From contig NZ_JAODNK010000153.1 in NCBI RefSeq assembly GCF_025465275.1, positions 62,001 to 126,000 of the forward strand: DNA of 64,000 bases, in the 5' to 3' direction. The stretch comes from Nocardia sp. (GTDB lineage Bacteria > Actinomycetota > Actinomycetes > Mycobacteriales > Mycobacteriaceae). A program made the position numbers and the translations under genes. The notes beneath the pieces are model-generated. The model ran no database searches. It saw only the letters and a program-made list of their open reading frames with translations, and was not told the origin of the DNA. Of this stretch, positions 26,478 to 35,328 are shown in pieces; position 1 is the first letter of the stretch, and every line of letters begins with the position of its first letter.

Positions 26478-26569
26478 GTGGAGCGGGGGAGCGAACGGCT
26501 CCATAGACCTGCGCCTTGGAGGAGCGGAAGGAGGGAAGAACGAGACTCCAGGGCCGCGAACCCGCCGGA

Positions 26570-26611
26570 GCGAAGCGGAGGCAAAATAAACACAGCGCGA
26601 AGCGGAGGCAA
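26570..26611. repeat. Short direct repeat downstream of the pseudouridine synthase gene
   Basis: GCGAAGCGGAGGCAA occurs at 26570-26584 and again at 26597-26611, 27 bases apart, in the gap before the phosphodiesterase gene. Shorter GGAGCG-type fragments occur at 26480-26530. This looks like an intergenic GAGCGGAGC-type repeat cluster of unknown role. Confidence 0.5.
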
Positions 26612-26739
26612 GATAGGCACTAGCTATATTCGGTGGCGAGTCTCACTGAGACCCCTACCGGTAGGGCATCTAGCCTGGTGACGTGGCGCGCTGGCGCGGC
26701 ACGATCGGGCGCAATGGTGCGGCCCTTCACAGAAAGCGA

Positions 26740-27525
26740 ATGCCGATGGTTCTGCTGGCACAGCTCAGTGACACCCACTTCAATATGGGCGCCAGGAACA
26801 ACGAACGCGCCGAGCGGGTGATGGCCTATCTGGCCGAGCTGCCGCAGCGCCCCGACGTCATTATCGTGACCGGAGATATTGCCGATGAAGGCGAAATCGA
26901 GGAGTACCAGCAGGCCCGCAATGCCCTGGTCGCCGACGTGCCGGTGGTGATCATGCCCGGCAATCACGACGATCGCGGCAATCTGCGCAAGGTGCTGCTC
27001 GACGGCACCGCGGGTTACGGTCCGATCAATCAGGCACACAGCGTCGACGGTGTCACGCTGGCCATGCTCGACTCCAGCATTCCGGGCAAGCCCGAGGGGC
27101 TGCTCGATGACGAGACCTACAGCTGGCTCATCGATCTGCTGTCCGCCGCGCCGCCGGACGAACTGGTGCTGATCGCCATGCACCATCCGCCGGTTCCGGT
27201 GCTCAGCACGGTGGTCGACCCCATTCGCCTGACCAATCCGGAGCGGCTGGAGAACATCGTGTCCGGGGACGATCGCATTCTGGGTGTGCTCACCGGGCAT
27301 GTCCACTCGGGACTGGTCACGTCCTTCGCGGGCAAGCCGCTCATCGTCGCGCCGAGTGTCTCCTCGACCATCGGCGGCGAATGGGAAACGGCCCGATCGG
27401 GACACGTGCCGATCGACTTCGCACCCGGCCCCTCGCTGGTCATGCACTCCATTCAGGACGGCCGGCTGCTTTCCATGTTCCGTCCGGTCGCCATGGGCGG
27501 CTGGCTCAGCGAACCGCTGGACTGA
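26740..27525 (+). CDS. Metallophosphoesterase, Rv0805/CpdA-like cyclic nucleotide phosphodiesterase
   Basis: A 261-residue calcineurin-like phosphoesterase. Metal-binding motifs are in order: LSDTHFN, VTGDIADEG, MPGNHDD, MHHPPVP and LTGHVHSG. The order and the short loops match class III cAMP phosphodiesterases such as M. tuberculosis Rv0805. The start is uncertain: ATG 26740 (MPMVLLAQLSD) begins right before the first strand, while an in-frame GTG at 26683 has TAGCCT six bases upstream and would add 19 basic residues. It overlaps the convergent AraC gene by 20 bases at the 3' end. Confidence 0.88.
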   Translation: MPMVLLAQLSDTHFNMGARNNERAERVMAYLAELPQRPDVIIVTGDIADEGEIEEYQQARNALVADVPVVIMPGNHDDRGNLRKVLLDGTAGYGPINQAHSVDGVTLAMLDSSIPGKPEGLLDDETYSWLIDLLSAAPPDELVLIAMHHPPVPVLSTVVDPIRLTNPERLENIVSGDDRILGVLTGHVHSGLVTSFAGKPLIVAPSVSSTIGGEWETARSGHVPIDFAPGPSLVMHSIQDGRLLSMFRPVAMGGWLSEPLD

Positions 27526-28573
27526 CCGCACCGCGCCGATAGGCCGAAGGCGTTGTCCCCGTCCATCTTTTGAAGGCGTGGATGAAGGTCGAGGCCTCCG
27601 CATAACCGAGCCGGATCGCCACATCGCTCACCGAAAGCGGAGTGGCGGTGAGCATTTCCTCCGCCAGCGCACGGCGCACCTCGTCCAGCAGCTGCCGATA
27701 GCTGGTGCCCGCGGCATCCAGATGCCGGCGCAGGGTGCGGGTACTCATATTGAGATCCCTTGCCACCGCGTCGATTCCGGGCGGTGCGGCGAAACCGTCC
27801 GCGCCACCGCGCGGGACCAGCGACTCCCGTACATCCGCCGCGATTCCGGTGCGCGCCCGGCGGCGGGATACCAGCTCCCGGCACTGCGCCAGGCACATGG
27901 CGAGCGTGTGCTCATTGGCCTGCGGCAGTGGCTGCTCCAATATCGCCGGATTCAGCGAGAAGAGATTGTGCGGCTGCTCGAACAGCGGTAGCACGCCGAA
28001 GATCTCGTGATACAGGTCGATATTCACCGGCGTCGGGAAATCGAACTCCGCGCGCAGCAGATCCACCCGATGGCCCAGCAGATCGCACAGCATCTGGAAC
28101 ATGGCGGTGACGTCCCGCTCGACCAGGAACCGGCGGACATCGGCGGGGATGCGCTCATCGTGGATCCGGGCCACGAACTCCCCCGGCTGCCACCGCGCCA
28201 CCGGAATGCAGAACGTGAAGCTCAACTCCAGATACCGCAGCGCGAAGGCGATCGCCTCCCCCAGCGTCGGACTGCTCACGCACGCGAACCCGAAGATCCC
28301 GAACGTGGTGATCCGATACCGCCGCCCCACCTCCAGCCCGAGGTTCGGGCGCGCCCCCAGCTCCCGCACCAGATTCCGGATGACCGCGAGCTCGGTATGC
28401 GCATCGATCTGCGCATCCGGATCCCCCAGCGTCTTCTCGCCGAGCCCACTCCCCTGCAGTATCCGCCCGGCCCCCACCCCCTGCTCCCGCGCAAACCCCA
28501 CCATCAGCGCCACACTCGCCACCCCACGCGGAAAGTCCCAGTCCCGAATCCCCGCCTCCTGCACCGTACTCAT
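27506..28573 (-). CDS. AraC-family transcriptional regulator
   Basis: A 355-residue regulator. Residues about 25-230 match the arabinose-binding-like N-terminal domain of the OruR/ArgR-type group (GLGEKTLGDPDAQIDAHTELAVIRNLVRELG), and the last 100 residues hold two helix-turn-helix units (DLNMSTRTLRRHLDAAGTSY and SVSDVAIRLGYAEASTFIHAFKRWTGTTPSAYR). The start ATG 28573 gives MSTVQEAG and has CATAAT six bases upstream; the frame is open to 28612. It is divergent from the Baeyer-Villiger-type monooxygenase with 93 bases between them, so it is a strong candidate for its regulator. Confidence 0.9.
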   Translation of the reverse strand: MSTVQEAGIRDWDFPRGVASVALMVGFAREQGVGAGRILQGSGLGEKTLGDPDAQIDAHTELAVIRNLVRELGARPNLGLEVGRRYRITTFGIFGFACVSSPTLGEAIAFALRYLELSFTFCIPVARWQPGEFVARIHDERIPADVRRFLVERDVTAMFQMLCDLLGHRVDLLRAEFDFPTPVNIDLYHEIFGVLPLFEQPHNLFSLNPAILEQPLPQANEHTLAMCLAQCRELVSRRRARTGIAADVRESLVPRGGADGFAAPPGIDAVARDLNMSTRTLRRHLDAAGTSYRQLLDEVRRALAEEMLTATPLSVSDVAIRLGYAEASTFIHAFKRWTGTTPSAYRRGAVSPAVR

Positions 28574-28666
28574 AGCCAGATTATGGCCGAAATTCTCGAT
28601 CCGGTCGCCCACGAACCTGACGGCGCGCTCTTAGAGTGGAGGGGTCTTCGATGTGAGGTGGGCCAT

Positions 28667-30115
28667 ATGCCTTCGGTCATTGTCATCGGTGCGGGGTTCG
28701 GCGGGCTCGGGATGGCTATCGAGCTGCAACGGAATGGGTTTCGGGAGGTGACCATTCTGGAGCGGGCGGCCGATCTGGGTGGGGTGTGGCGGGAGAATAC
28801 GTATCCGGGGGCGGCGTGTGATGTGCCTTCGCCGTTGTACTCGTTCTCGTATGAGCCGAAACCCAAGTGGCGGCAGCGGTATTCGGGGCGGGAGGACATT
28901 GTCGCGTATATCCGCGGGGTGGCCGAGCGGCACGGGTTGTTCGAGCAGATCGTATTCGGGGCGGACGTGACCGATGCGGAATTCGATGAGGTCAGCGGGC
29001 AGTGGACCGTGCAGACAGCCGACGGCGATGCGCGCACGGCGGATGTGCTGATCTCCGCGGTCGGGCAATTGTCGCGGCCCGCGCTGCCTGCGATCACCGG
29101 CGTCGAAAGCTTTGCCGGGAAGTCCTTTCACTCGGCGCAGTGGGATCACGGGGTGGAGCTGGCAGGGAAGCGGGTGGCGTGCATCGGGACCGGGGCCAGT
29201 GCCATCCAGTACGTTCCCGAGATCCAGCCGGAGGTCGCGCAGCTGACGCTGTTCCAGCGGACGGCGGCCTGGGTGCTGCCCAAATTCGATACCGATTACA
29301 AGCCGATTCATCAGCGGGTGCTGTTGCATGTGCCGGGATTGCCGGTGGCGGAACGCTTCTCGTGGTGGGCCATTGCCGAGTTCGTGGCATTGGGGCTGGT
29401 GGAGTACCCGGCGATCACGCGGGCGGTCGCGCGGATGGCGGGAAAGCATCTCGCGGAGCAGGTCACCGATCCCGAGTTGCTGGCCAAGCTGACGCCGGAC
29501 TATCCGATCGGATGTAAGCGCGGGCTGTTCTCCAACGACTACTACCCGGCATTGACGCAGCCGAATGTCACGGTGGAGACGACGGCCATCAGCGAGATCG
29601 TGCCGGAGGGGGTGCGGACGGCCGACGGTGTGCTGCATGCGGCCGAGGTGATCATCTACGGCACCGGGTTCAAGGGGACGGAGTTCCTGTGGCCCATGAA
29701 GATTCGCGGTCGCGGCGGGCGCAATCTGTCGGATGTGTGGGAGGGCGGTGCGCACGCCTATCTCGGAATCACGGTGCCGGACTTCCCGAATATGTTCATG
29801 GTCTACGGCCCGAATACGAATCTCGGCGTGGGATCGATCATCTACATGATCGAGTCGCAGGCTCGCTATATCCGGCATGCCGTGCAGTTGCTGGCCGAGC
29901 AGCCCGGGCACTGCCTGGAGGTGCTGCCGGAGACCGAGCGCGAGTACAACACCGCCCTGCAGCAGCGACTGGCTCGGACCCCGTGGAATTTCTGCACCAG
30001 CTGGTATCGCACAAAATCCGGGCGCATCACCAACAATTGGCCCGGCACCACCCGCAGCTACCGCCGCCGCACCCGCAAGCTCCGGCGCGCGGACTACCGA
30101 CTCACCCCGGTATGA
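28667..30115 (+). CDS. Flavin-containing (Baeyer-Villiger-type) monooxygenase
   Basis: A 482-residue FAD/NADPH enzyme. It has GAGFGGLG at residue 8 (FAD), GVWRENTYPGAACDVPS, the Baeyer-Villiger-like fingerprint FAGKSFHSAQWDH near 150, and IGTGASAIQYVPEI (NADPH loop) near 180. This is the size and pattern of small BVMOs of mycolata such as EthA relatives. The ATG at 28667 has GAGGTG six bases upstream. A much longer frame starts at 28007 but is antisense to the AraC gene. The substrate is probably a ketone or thioether and remains unknown. Confidence 0.92.
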   Translation: MPSVIVIGAGFGGLGMAIELQRNGFREVTILERAADLGGVWRENTYPGAACDVPSPLYSFSYEPKPKWRQRYSGREDIVAYIRGVAERHGLFEQIVFGADVTDAEFDEVSGQWTVQTADGDARTADVLISAVGQLSRPALPAITGVESFAGKSFHSAQWDHGVELAGKRVACIGTGASAIQYVPEIQPEVAQLTLFQRTAAWVLPKFDTDYKPIHQRVLLHVPGLPVAERFSWWAIAEFVALGLVEYPAITRAVARMAGKHLAEQVTDPELLAKLTPDYPIGCKRGLFSNDYYPALTQPNVTVETTAISEIVPEGVRTADGVLHAAEVIIYGTGFKGTEFLWPMKIRGRGGRNLSDVWEGGAHAYLGITVPDFPNMFMVYGPNTNLGVGSIIYMIESQARYIRHAVQLLAEQPGHCLEVLPETEREYNTALQQRLARTPWNFCTSWYRTKSGRITNNWPGTTRSYRRRTRKLRRADYRLTPV

Positions 30116-30243
30116 GGCCGACCGGCGGCAGACCGCCTAATCCAACTCATGCATAGTTGCGCATGTATGTAGAAACTGTCGAACTTGTGTGAATGTAGTG
30201 AGGTCTACCTGGGGACACGCTGGGACACGGCAGACTGGTTAGC

Positions 30244-32349
30244 GTGACCGATTCGTCCCAGACTCGTAATGCCGTGCCGGACCGGCGGCGCGGGTCCGTT
30301 CTCGCGCACGGCCCGCTTCGGCCCATCGAACTCGCGACCGGGGCGGTGCTCGGCGGGGCTACCGTCGGGCTGGTGACCGTCGGGTCGCTGGTGCCCTTCG
30401 CGGCGGCGCTGCAACTGGTGGCCGCGGTGCCTATCGGGCTGCTCGCGCATCGGCATCGGCTGCGCGCGGTGCTCACGGCGACCATTGCCGGAACGCTGGT
30501 GACGTTTGTGGCGGCCGGGATGACGCCGGCCACCAACTTGGTCGGTGTGGCGGTGATCGGCGGCATTATCGGGACCGTCAAGCGGCGACGCGGCGGGCTG
30601 CCCGCGGTGCTCGGACTGTCCGCGCTGGCCGGACTGGTGTTCGCCGCGTTCTCCGTCGGAATGCTGCTGGTGCTCGCAGGGACACGGCACCTGCTGTTCG
30701 ACAATATTCGCAACAGCGCCAAGGGTTTGCAGAACCTCGCGGCACGGCAGGCGCTGCTCGAGCCGCTCGGGCGGCACATTGCCGGATACACCGAAGCATT
30801 CCTGCACTGGTGGTGGGCCTGGATCGGCGGCGGCATCATCGCGGGCATGGTCGTCAGCGGCATCGTGTCCTGGTTCGTTCTCGGATCGGTGCTGGATCGG
30901 CTGGCCTGGCTGCCCGGACGCGACGATCTACTCGATGCTCCCGCCGACGATCGGCCGGTCGCGCCATTGCCGATCACCTTGCGGCAGGTCGCTTTTCGCT
31001 ATCCCGACACGCACACCGACGCGCTGTACGGCATCGATCTGACCGTGCAGGTCGGCGAATTCGTGGCGATCGTCGGGCACAACGGGTCCGGAAAGTCCAC
31101 GCTCACCAGGATTCTCGCGGGGCGGCCGCCGACCGGCGGTACCGTCACCCGGCCCGGATCGGCCGGACTCGGCGTCACCGGTGGTACCGCAATGGTGTTG
31201 CAGCGCCCGGAAAGTCAGACGCTCGGCGTGCTCGTCGCCGATGACGTGGTGTGGGGGCTGCCCACCGAACTGGCCGCGCAGGTCGATATCGACGGACTGC
31301 TGAGCGAAGTCGGGCTGGCCGGCATGGGGCGGCGCGAAACCGCGACCCTCTCCGGCGGGCAGCAGCAGCGGCTCGCCGTCGCCGCGGCGCTCGCTCGCAA
31401 ACCCACCCTGCTGCTGGCCGACGAAGCCACCTCCATGATCGATCCGGAGGGGCGGCGCGATCTGGTCGCACTGCTCGCCGATCTACCGCGCCGGCACGCC
31501 ATGGCGGTGGTGCTGGTCACCCACCACGAGGCCGATGCGGCGGCCGCCGATCGGGTCGTGCACCTGCAGCGCGGACGCTCGGTCGAGCAGTTGCCCGCCT
31601 GGCCCCGGCCGGTGCGTGATCGCCGACAGCGACCGATGGGCGATACCGTCCTGCAGCTGCGCGATGTGCGGCACACCTACAACCACGGCACGCCCTGGGA
31701 AGCGCCCGCCCTGCACGGCATCGATCTGTCGGTGCGGCGCGGCGAAGCACTGCTCGTCGTGGGCGGCAACGGGTCCGGCAAATCCACGCTCGCGTGGATC
31801 ATGGCCGGGCTGACCGTCCCCAGCGGCGGCAGTTGCGAGCTGCACGAATACACCGGCACCCGGGCCTCGCACAAGCGAATCGGGGCCGTGCAGTTGGCTT
31901 TTCAGCATTCCCGGCTGCAATTGCAGCGCCAGACCGTCGGGGGCGAGATCGAGGACTGGGGTGGTCGCGGCACCGCCGCCGTGGCCCGCGCCCTCGATGC
32001 GGTGGGCCTGGATCGGGCGCTGGCCTCGCATTCCATCGAATCGCTCAGCGGCGGGCAGGCCAAGCGAGTGGTGCTGGCCGCCATTGTCGCGAGCCGGCCC
32101 GCGGTAGTTGTGCTCGACGAACCGCTGGCCGGACTCGATCCGGAGGGGCGCGCGGGGGTGGTGGAATTGCTTGCGCGACTGCGGGATTCCGGGCTGACCC
32201 TGATCGTCATCTCCCACGATGTCGCCGATATGTCGGTGGTCTGCGACCGCATCGTGCACCTGCGCGACGGGCATCTGATCGACAACGATGCTGCCGCACC
32301 CTATTCCGCTGCCGCTGCGGCGCACGATTTCACCGGAGGCCTCCGATGA
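30244..32349 (+). CDS. ECF transporter protein: membrane domain fused to two ATPases
   Basis: A 701-residue fusion. Residues about 25-225 have some six hydrophobic helices and resemble an S-component-like domain. Two ABC ATPase domains follow: Walker A GHNGSGKST near 282 with signature LSGGQQQRL and Walker B LLLADEA, then Walker A GGNGSGKST near 508 with LSGGQAKRV and VVVLDEP. This is the layout of M. tuberculosis Rv2326c. With the EcfT protein encoded four bases into its stop it should form a micronutrient importer. The start is GTG at 30244; CAGACT lies seven bases upstream. The transported molecule is unknown. Confidence 0.92.
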   Translation: MTDSSQTRNAVPDRRRGSVLAHGPLRPIELATGAVLGGATVGLVTVGSLVPFAAALQLVAAVPIGLLAHRHRLRAVLTATIAGTLVTFVAAGMTPATNLVGVAVIGGIIGTVKRRRGGLPAVLGLSALAGLVFAAFSVGMLLVLAGTRHLLFDNIRNSAKGLQNLAARQALLEPLGRHIAGYTEAFLHWWWAWIGGGIIAGMVVSGIVSWFVLGSVLDRLAWLPGRDDLLDAPADDRPVAPLPITLRQVAFRYPDTHTDALYGIDLTVQVGEFVAIVGHNGSGKSTLTRILAGRPPTGGTVTRPGSAGLGVTGGTAMVLQRPESQTLGVLVADDVVWGLPTELAAQVDIDGLLSEVGLAGMGRRETATLSGGQQQRLAVAAALARKPTLLLADEATSMIDPEGRRDLVALLADLPRRHAMAVVLVTHHEADAAAADRVVHLQRGRSVEQLPAWPRPVRDRRQRPMGDTVLQLRDVRHTYNHGTPWEAPALHGIDLSVRRGEALLVVGGNGSGKSTLAWIMAGLTVPSGGSCELHEYTGTRASHKRIGAVQLAFQHSRLQLQRQTVGGEIEDWGGRGTAAVARALDAVGLDRALASHSIESLSGGQAKRVVLAAIVASRPAVVVLDEPLAGLDPEGRAGVVELLARLRDSGLTLIVISHDVADMSVVCDRIVHLRDGHLIDNDAAAPYSAAAAAHDFTGGLR

Positions 32350-33107
32350 GCGTCATTCTCCGCGAGGTTCCCGTCGACAGCCCGGTGCACCGGCTCTGGG
32401 CCGGTACCAAGATCGTCGGCGTCTTCGTCTTCAGTGTCCTGCTCATGTTCACACCGTCCTGGGGACTGCTGGCGGTCAGCGCGGTCTTTCTGATCGCGGT
32501 GTGGTTCCTGGCCCGGTTGCCGCTCGGCACGCTGCCGCGGTTCCCCTGGTGGATTTGGATCGGCATTCTGATCGGCGCGGGCATCAATGCCCCGGTCGGC
32601 CTGGATGCGGTGCTGCGCTACGGGCAGATCATTGTGTTCGGATTCCTGCTACTCGGCGCCTCGTTCCTGGTCGCCTGGACGACGCCCATGGGGGAGATCG
32701 CGCCCGCGCTGGCCAAGCTCGGCGCACCGCTGCGACGGCTCGGCTGGACTCGCAAGGGCGTCACACACCGCCTTCCGGTGGACGAGTGGGCCGTGGTGGT
32801 CGCGCTGACCCTGCGCGGGCTGCCGCTGCTGCTGGAGGAGCTGCGGATTCTCCGCGCCGCCCGCAAACTGCGGCCCAAGGATTCGCTGGTGCACCGGGCG
32901 TCGGAGAACCCGTTCGTGGATATTCTGACCGCCAGCATGGCCGTTTCCAGTCGGCGTGCGGGCGAGCTCGGCGAGGCCATCACCACCCGCGGCGGCACCG
33001 GCGAACTGACAGCAAGGCCCAGCTCACCGGGACGATCGGATGCGGTAGCGCTGCTGCTCCTGGTGCTGCTCTGCGCGGCCGGGATCGTGGTCTCACTACT
33101 GCTCTGA
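32346..33107 (+). CDS. ECF transporter transmembrane protein EcfT (CbiQ-like)
   Basis: A 253-residue membrane protein with about five helices in the N-terminal half and one at the C-terminus. The long cytoplasmic coupling helices include LRGLPLLLEELRILRAARKLRP and a degenerate second ATPase-contact motif, GEAITTRGG. It overlaps the fused ATPase gene by four bases (ATGA), so translation is coupled. It corresponds to M. tuberculosis Rv2325c. The transporter would deliver a vitamin or metal picked up by the fused or a remote S component. Confidence 0.9.
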   Translation: MSVILREVPVDSPVHRLWAGTKIVGVFVFSVLLMFTPSWGLLAVSAVFLIAVWFLARLPLGTLPRFPWWIWIGILIGAGINAPVGLDAVLRYGQIIVFGFLLLGASFLVAWTTPMGEIAPALAKLGAPLRRLGWTRKGVTHRLPVDEWAVVVALTLRGLPLLLEELRILRAARKLRPKDSLVHRASENPFVDILTASMAVSSRRAGELGEAITTRGGTGELTARPSSPGRSDAVALLLLVLLCAAGIVVSLLL

Positions 33108-33181
33108 CCTGACACACGTGGCAAAAATGGTCAGACGTGTCGGTCGAGCGCGCTAACGTAATCCCTAGCAAAGGGGTAGTT

Positions 33182-33248
33182 GCAAACGCGTGGGGGCTCA
33201 ACACATTTCCGATTGGAAGGGAATCGATCGTGTTGAGCACGTGTTTGC
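33182..33248 (+). promoter_or_regulatory. Long imperfect hairpin in the leader of a secreted-protein gene
   Basis: The left arm 33182-33204 (GCAAACGCGTG, four G, CTCAACAC) pairs with the right arm 33230-33248 (GTGTTGAG, then CACGTGTTTGC), giving about 18 pairs with a four-base bulge and one mismatch. Inside the loop CGATT and AATCG can pair again. The structure ends 32 bases before the start codon at 33281, so it is probably in the 5' untranslated RNA or is an extended operator. Confidence 0.55.
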
Positions 33249-33280
33249 CCCGTAAGACCTGATGAAGATTGGAAAACCAA

Positions 33281-33922
33281 ATGATGCTGCGCAAGATCAC
33301 CGCAGTTGCCGCACCCATCGCCGTTGCGGTCGCCATCGCGGGAGCCGGTGTCGCACATGCCGATTCCGCTGTTCCTAATATCGGCTACCAGGCGAACCTG
33401 GTCGGCAACACCGTGGTGACCACTCTAACCAATGGGCAGTTCGAGCTGTCCGGCTCCTCGGTGAACATCAAGGACACCGCAGGTAACACCTTGGTGAGCC
33501 TGCCGCTGTCCTTCGAGGACAACGGCACGGCGTACCCGCTGACGAGCTCGCTCGCCGACGATGCCCACACGCTGTCGCTCACTGCCGCCAGGAACGTCTC
33601 GGCGGCGTACCCGGTGGCGGTCAAACCGGTGGCCTCCCCCAATGAAAACCTGCTGGCCATGCAGACTTTCAGTAGCCAATTCGGCATTGCCACCGCCATC
33701 GGCGCCCTCGTCGGCACCGCGCTCGGCGCACTGGTCGGCCTGACCGGAATTGTCGCCGGACCCACCGTCATCGCCAGCGTTATCGCCGGTGCCGCGGTCG
33801 GCGGCATTATCGGCACCCTGGTGGTCGGTGGACCCGCACTGCTCATCGCCGGTATGGACCTGATCGGCACGCTGGCGGCGGCGCCCGGCACCACCAAGTA
33901 CAACAACAGCACCGTCAACTAG
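33281..33922 (+). CDS. Secreted protein with C-terminal glycine-zipper-like hydrophobic region
   Basis: A 213-residue protein with a signal peptide (MMLRK, core ITAVAAPIAVAVAIAGAGV, cleavage likely after AHA at about residue 27). The mature N-terminal half is polar and beta-rich (NTVVTTLTNGQFELSGSSV). Residues about 130-195 are hydrophobic with many small residues (ATAIGALVGTALGALVGLTG, GAAVGGIIGTLVVGG), a GxxxG pattern suited to membrane insertion or tight helix packing. I do not recognise a named family. A long leader hairpin precedes it and a hairpin terminator follows it. TTG 33269 is a possible earlier start. Confidence 0.75.
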   Translation: MMLRKITAVAAPIAVAVAIAGAGVAHADSAVPNIGYQANLVGNTVVTTLTNGQFELSGSSVNIKDTAGNTLVSLPLSFEDNGTAYPLTSSLADDAHTLSLTAARNVSAAYPVAVKPVASPNENLLAMQTFSSQFGIATAIGALVGTALGALVGLTGIVAGPTVIASVIAGAAVGGIIGTLVVGGPALLIAGMDLIGTLAAAPGTTKYNNSTVN

Positions 33923-33943
33923 TCGTAGGTACCGAATTCTGTT

Positions 33944-33971
33944 GGGGCGCGCACCTTTCGGTGTGCGCCCC
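33944..33971 (+). terminator. Hairpin after the secreted-protein gene
   Basis: GGGGCGCGCACC (33944-33955), loop TTTC, and GGTGTGCGCCCC (33960-33971) form a 12-pair stem with one G-U pair, 22 bases after the stop. It lacks a T-run, as many actinobacterial terminators do. It could also serve the convergent lipase gene. Confidence 0.6.
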
Positions 33972-34017
33972 GACCGGTTCAGCGCCCATGCCAGGTCACG
34001 CACCGTGCCCGTCCGGG

Positions 34018-35328
34018 TCAGCGCACCGTGCAGCCCGGGGATACCGGTTGCCCAGCGAAGCGGTCCGCCAGGAAGTTCATCGCACCGACGGACTCCACCA
34101 CTGCCGCCGGATTGTGGCCCGGGATGGCGGAGTGCACCGCCGTGATATCCGCGCCCAGTGCGCAATAGCGATCCACCAGCGCGGAGAAGCCCGCGACGGG
34201 AATCACGTCGTCAGCGGAGCTGTGATACATGTACAGCGGCACATCGGGCGCAATACCGCCCAGCTCCTGACGCTGCGTAGCGGCCTCGAACTGTGGGTGC
34301 CACAACAGGTTCGGCGTATCGGAGTATTCATCCACATGCCGATTCACGTGGCGCAGCACCAAATCCGCACCACAGGCCGTGGACTCCTGCGCGACCAGAT
34401 CGCGACCATGATCGTTCAAGTCGCCGAGCAATCCTGAGCCGAGATCATTGCGCGCGAACGCAACCAGCATCAGCACCGCCAGACCGGCCTGCGTCTGACC
34501 GTCGACCCGGCGAGCGATATCCGCGATACCGGCGGGCACACCACCCGAGGCCACGCCCGCGAACGACAACTCCGGCGCATAGGCGGCCCGCTGCTGCATT
34601 GCCCAGAGCGTGGCGAAGGCCCCGCCCGAGTACCCCCACGCGCCGATCGGGCTGCTATCGGTAATCCCGACCGGTGCAAACGATTTGGCGGCGCGCACAC
34701 CATCCAGCACACCTCGGCCCGAGTTCACCCCGTCGAAGAATCGCGACTGCGGCCCCTCATAATCGGTGACCACCACCGCCCAGCCCCGAAGCAGCATCGC
34801 GGTGAGGAACGGAATGTCCAGCGCCGTATTGATAATCGACGGATCCCGCCCGCCACCCAGCGCGAACGAAGGCGCACACCGAGTCCCGAGACTGTCCTCC
34901 GCGACCTGATACGACAGCAGCGGCCGCCCACCCGCCCCGAACCACGGCACCACCGGCGCGAGCACAGTCGCCACATCCGCAATAGCCGCCCCCGCCGAAT
35001 CCGTACTCCGGAACTGCAACTGCCACCCCGCCACAGGCAGCGGCAACCCCAACACCGAAATAGGCCGCGAATTCAGCACCGCCCCATCGGCAAACGACTC
35101 CACCGAGGCAGGCGCGGCGTAGAACGAATCGTCCTCCGGAAACGGCACATCCGCCCATGCCACCGGCCCGACTACAGCCGCCGCCAGAACCACAACGATC
35201 CCGACCACCCCAACCCGCCGCCGCGTCACACCCCGCCGCACGAATCGTCCGAACCCCGATAGCGATTCCGCGAGCCAGAACCGCCCAAACCTGGCCGCCG
35301 ACTCCACCAACCGGTCCCACCACATGGC
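34018..35328 (-). CDS. Secretory lipase (LIP family), exported
   Basis: A 436-residue protein with a basic start, a membrane segment VGVVGIVVVLAAAVVGPVAWA at about residues 38-58 and a mature alpha/beta-hydrolase. The nucleophile elbow is AWGYSGGAFATLWA (GxSxG), with SSADDVIPV providing a likely acid and GHNPAA a likely His. This is the secretory lipase family common in mycolata and fungi, acting on extracellular lipids. The frame is open to 35595; ATG 35328 is preferred since GGGAG lies eight bases upstream. Confidence 0.88.
   Translation of the reverse strand, partial: AMWWDRLVESAARFGRFWLAESLSGFGRFVRRGVTRRRVGVVGIVVVLAAAVVGPVAWADVPFPEDDSFYAAPASVESFADGAVLNSRPISVLGLPLPVAGWQLQFRSTDSAGAAIADVATVLAPVVPWFGAGGRPLLSYQVAEDSLGTRCAPSFALGGGRDPSIINTALDIPFLTAMLLRGWAVVVTDYEGPQSRFFDGVNSGRGVLDGVRAAKSFAPVGITDSSPIGAWGYSGGAFATLWAMQQRAAYAPELSFAGVASGGVPAGIADIARRVDGQTQAGLAVLMLVAFARNDLGSGLLGDLNDHGRDLVAQESTACGADLVLRHVNRHVDEYSDTPNLLWHPQFEAATQRQELGGIAPDVPLYMYHSSADDVIPVAGFSALVDRYCALGADITAVHSAIPGHNPAAVVESVGAMNFLADRFAGQPVSPGCTVR

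Noticed and set aside
28007..28666. Upstream in-frame extension of the Baeyer-Villiger-type monooxygenase
   Set aside because: The extra 220 residues are Pro/Arg/His-rich antisense of the AraC gene, and the ATG at 28667 has a good ribosome site followed at once by the FAD loop.
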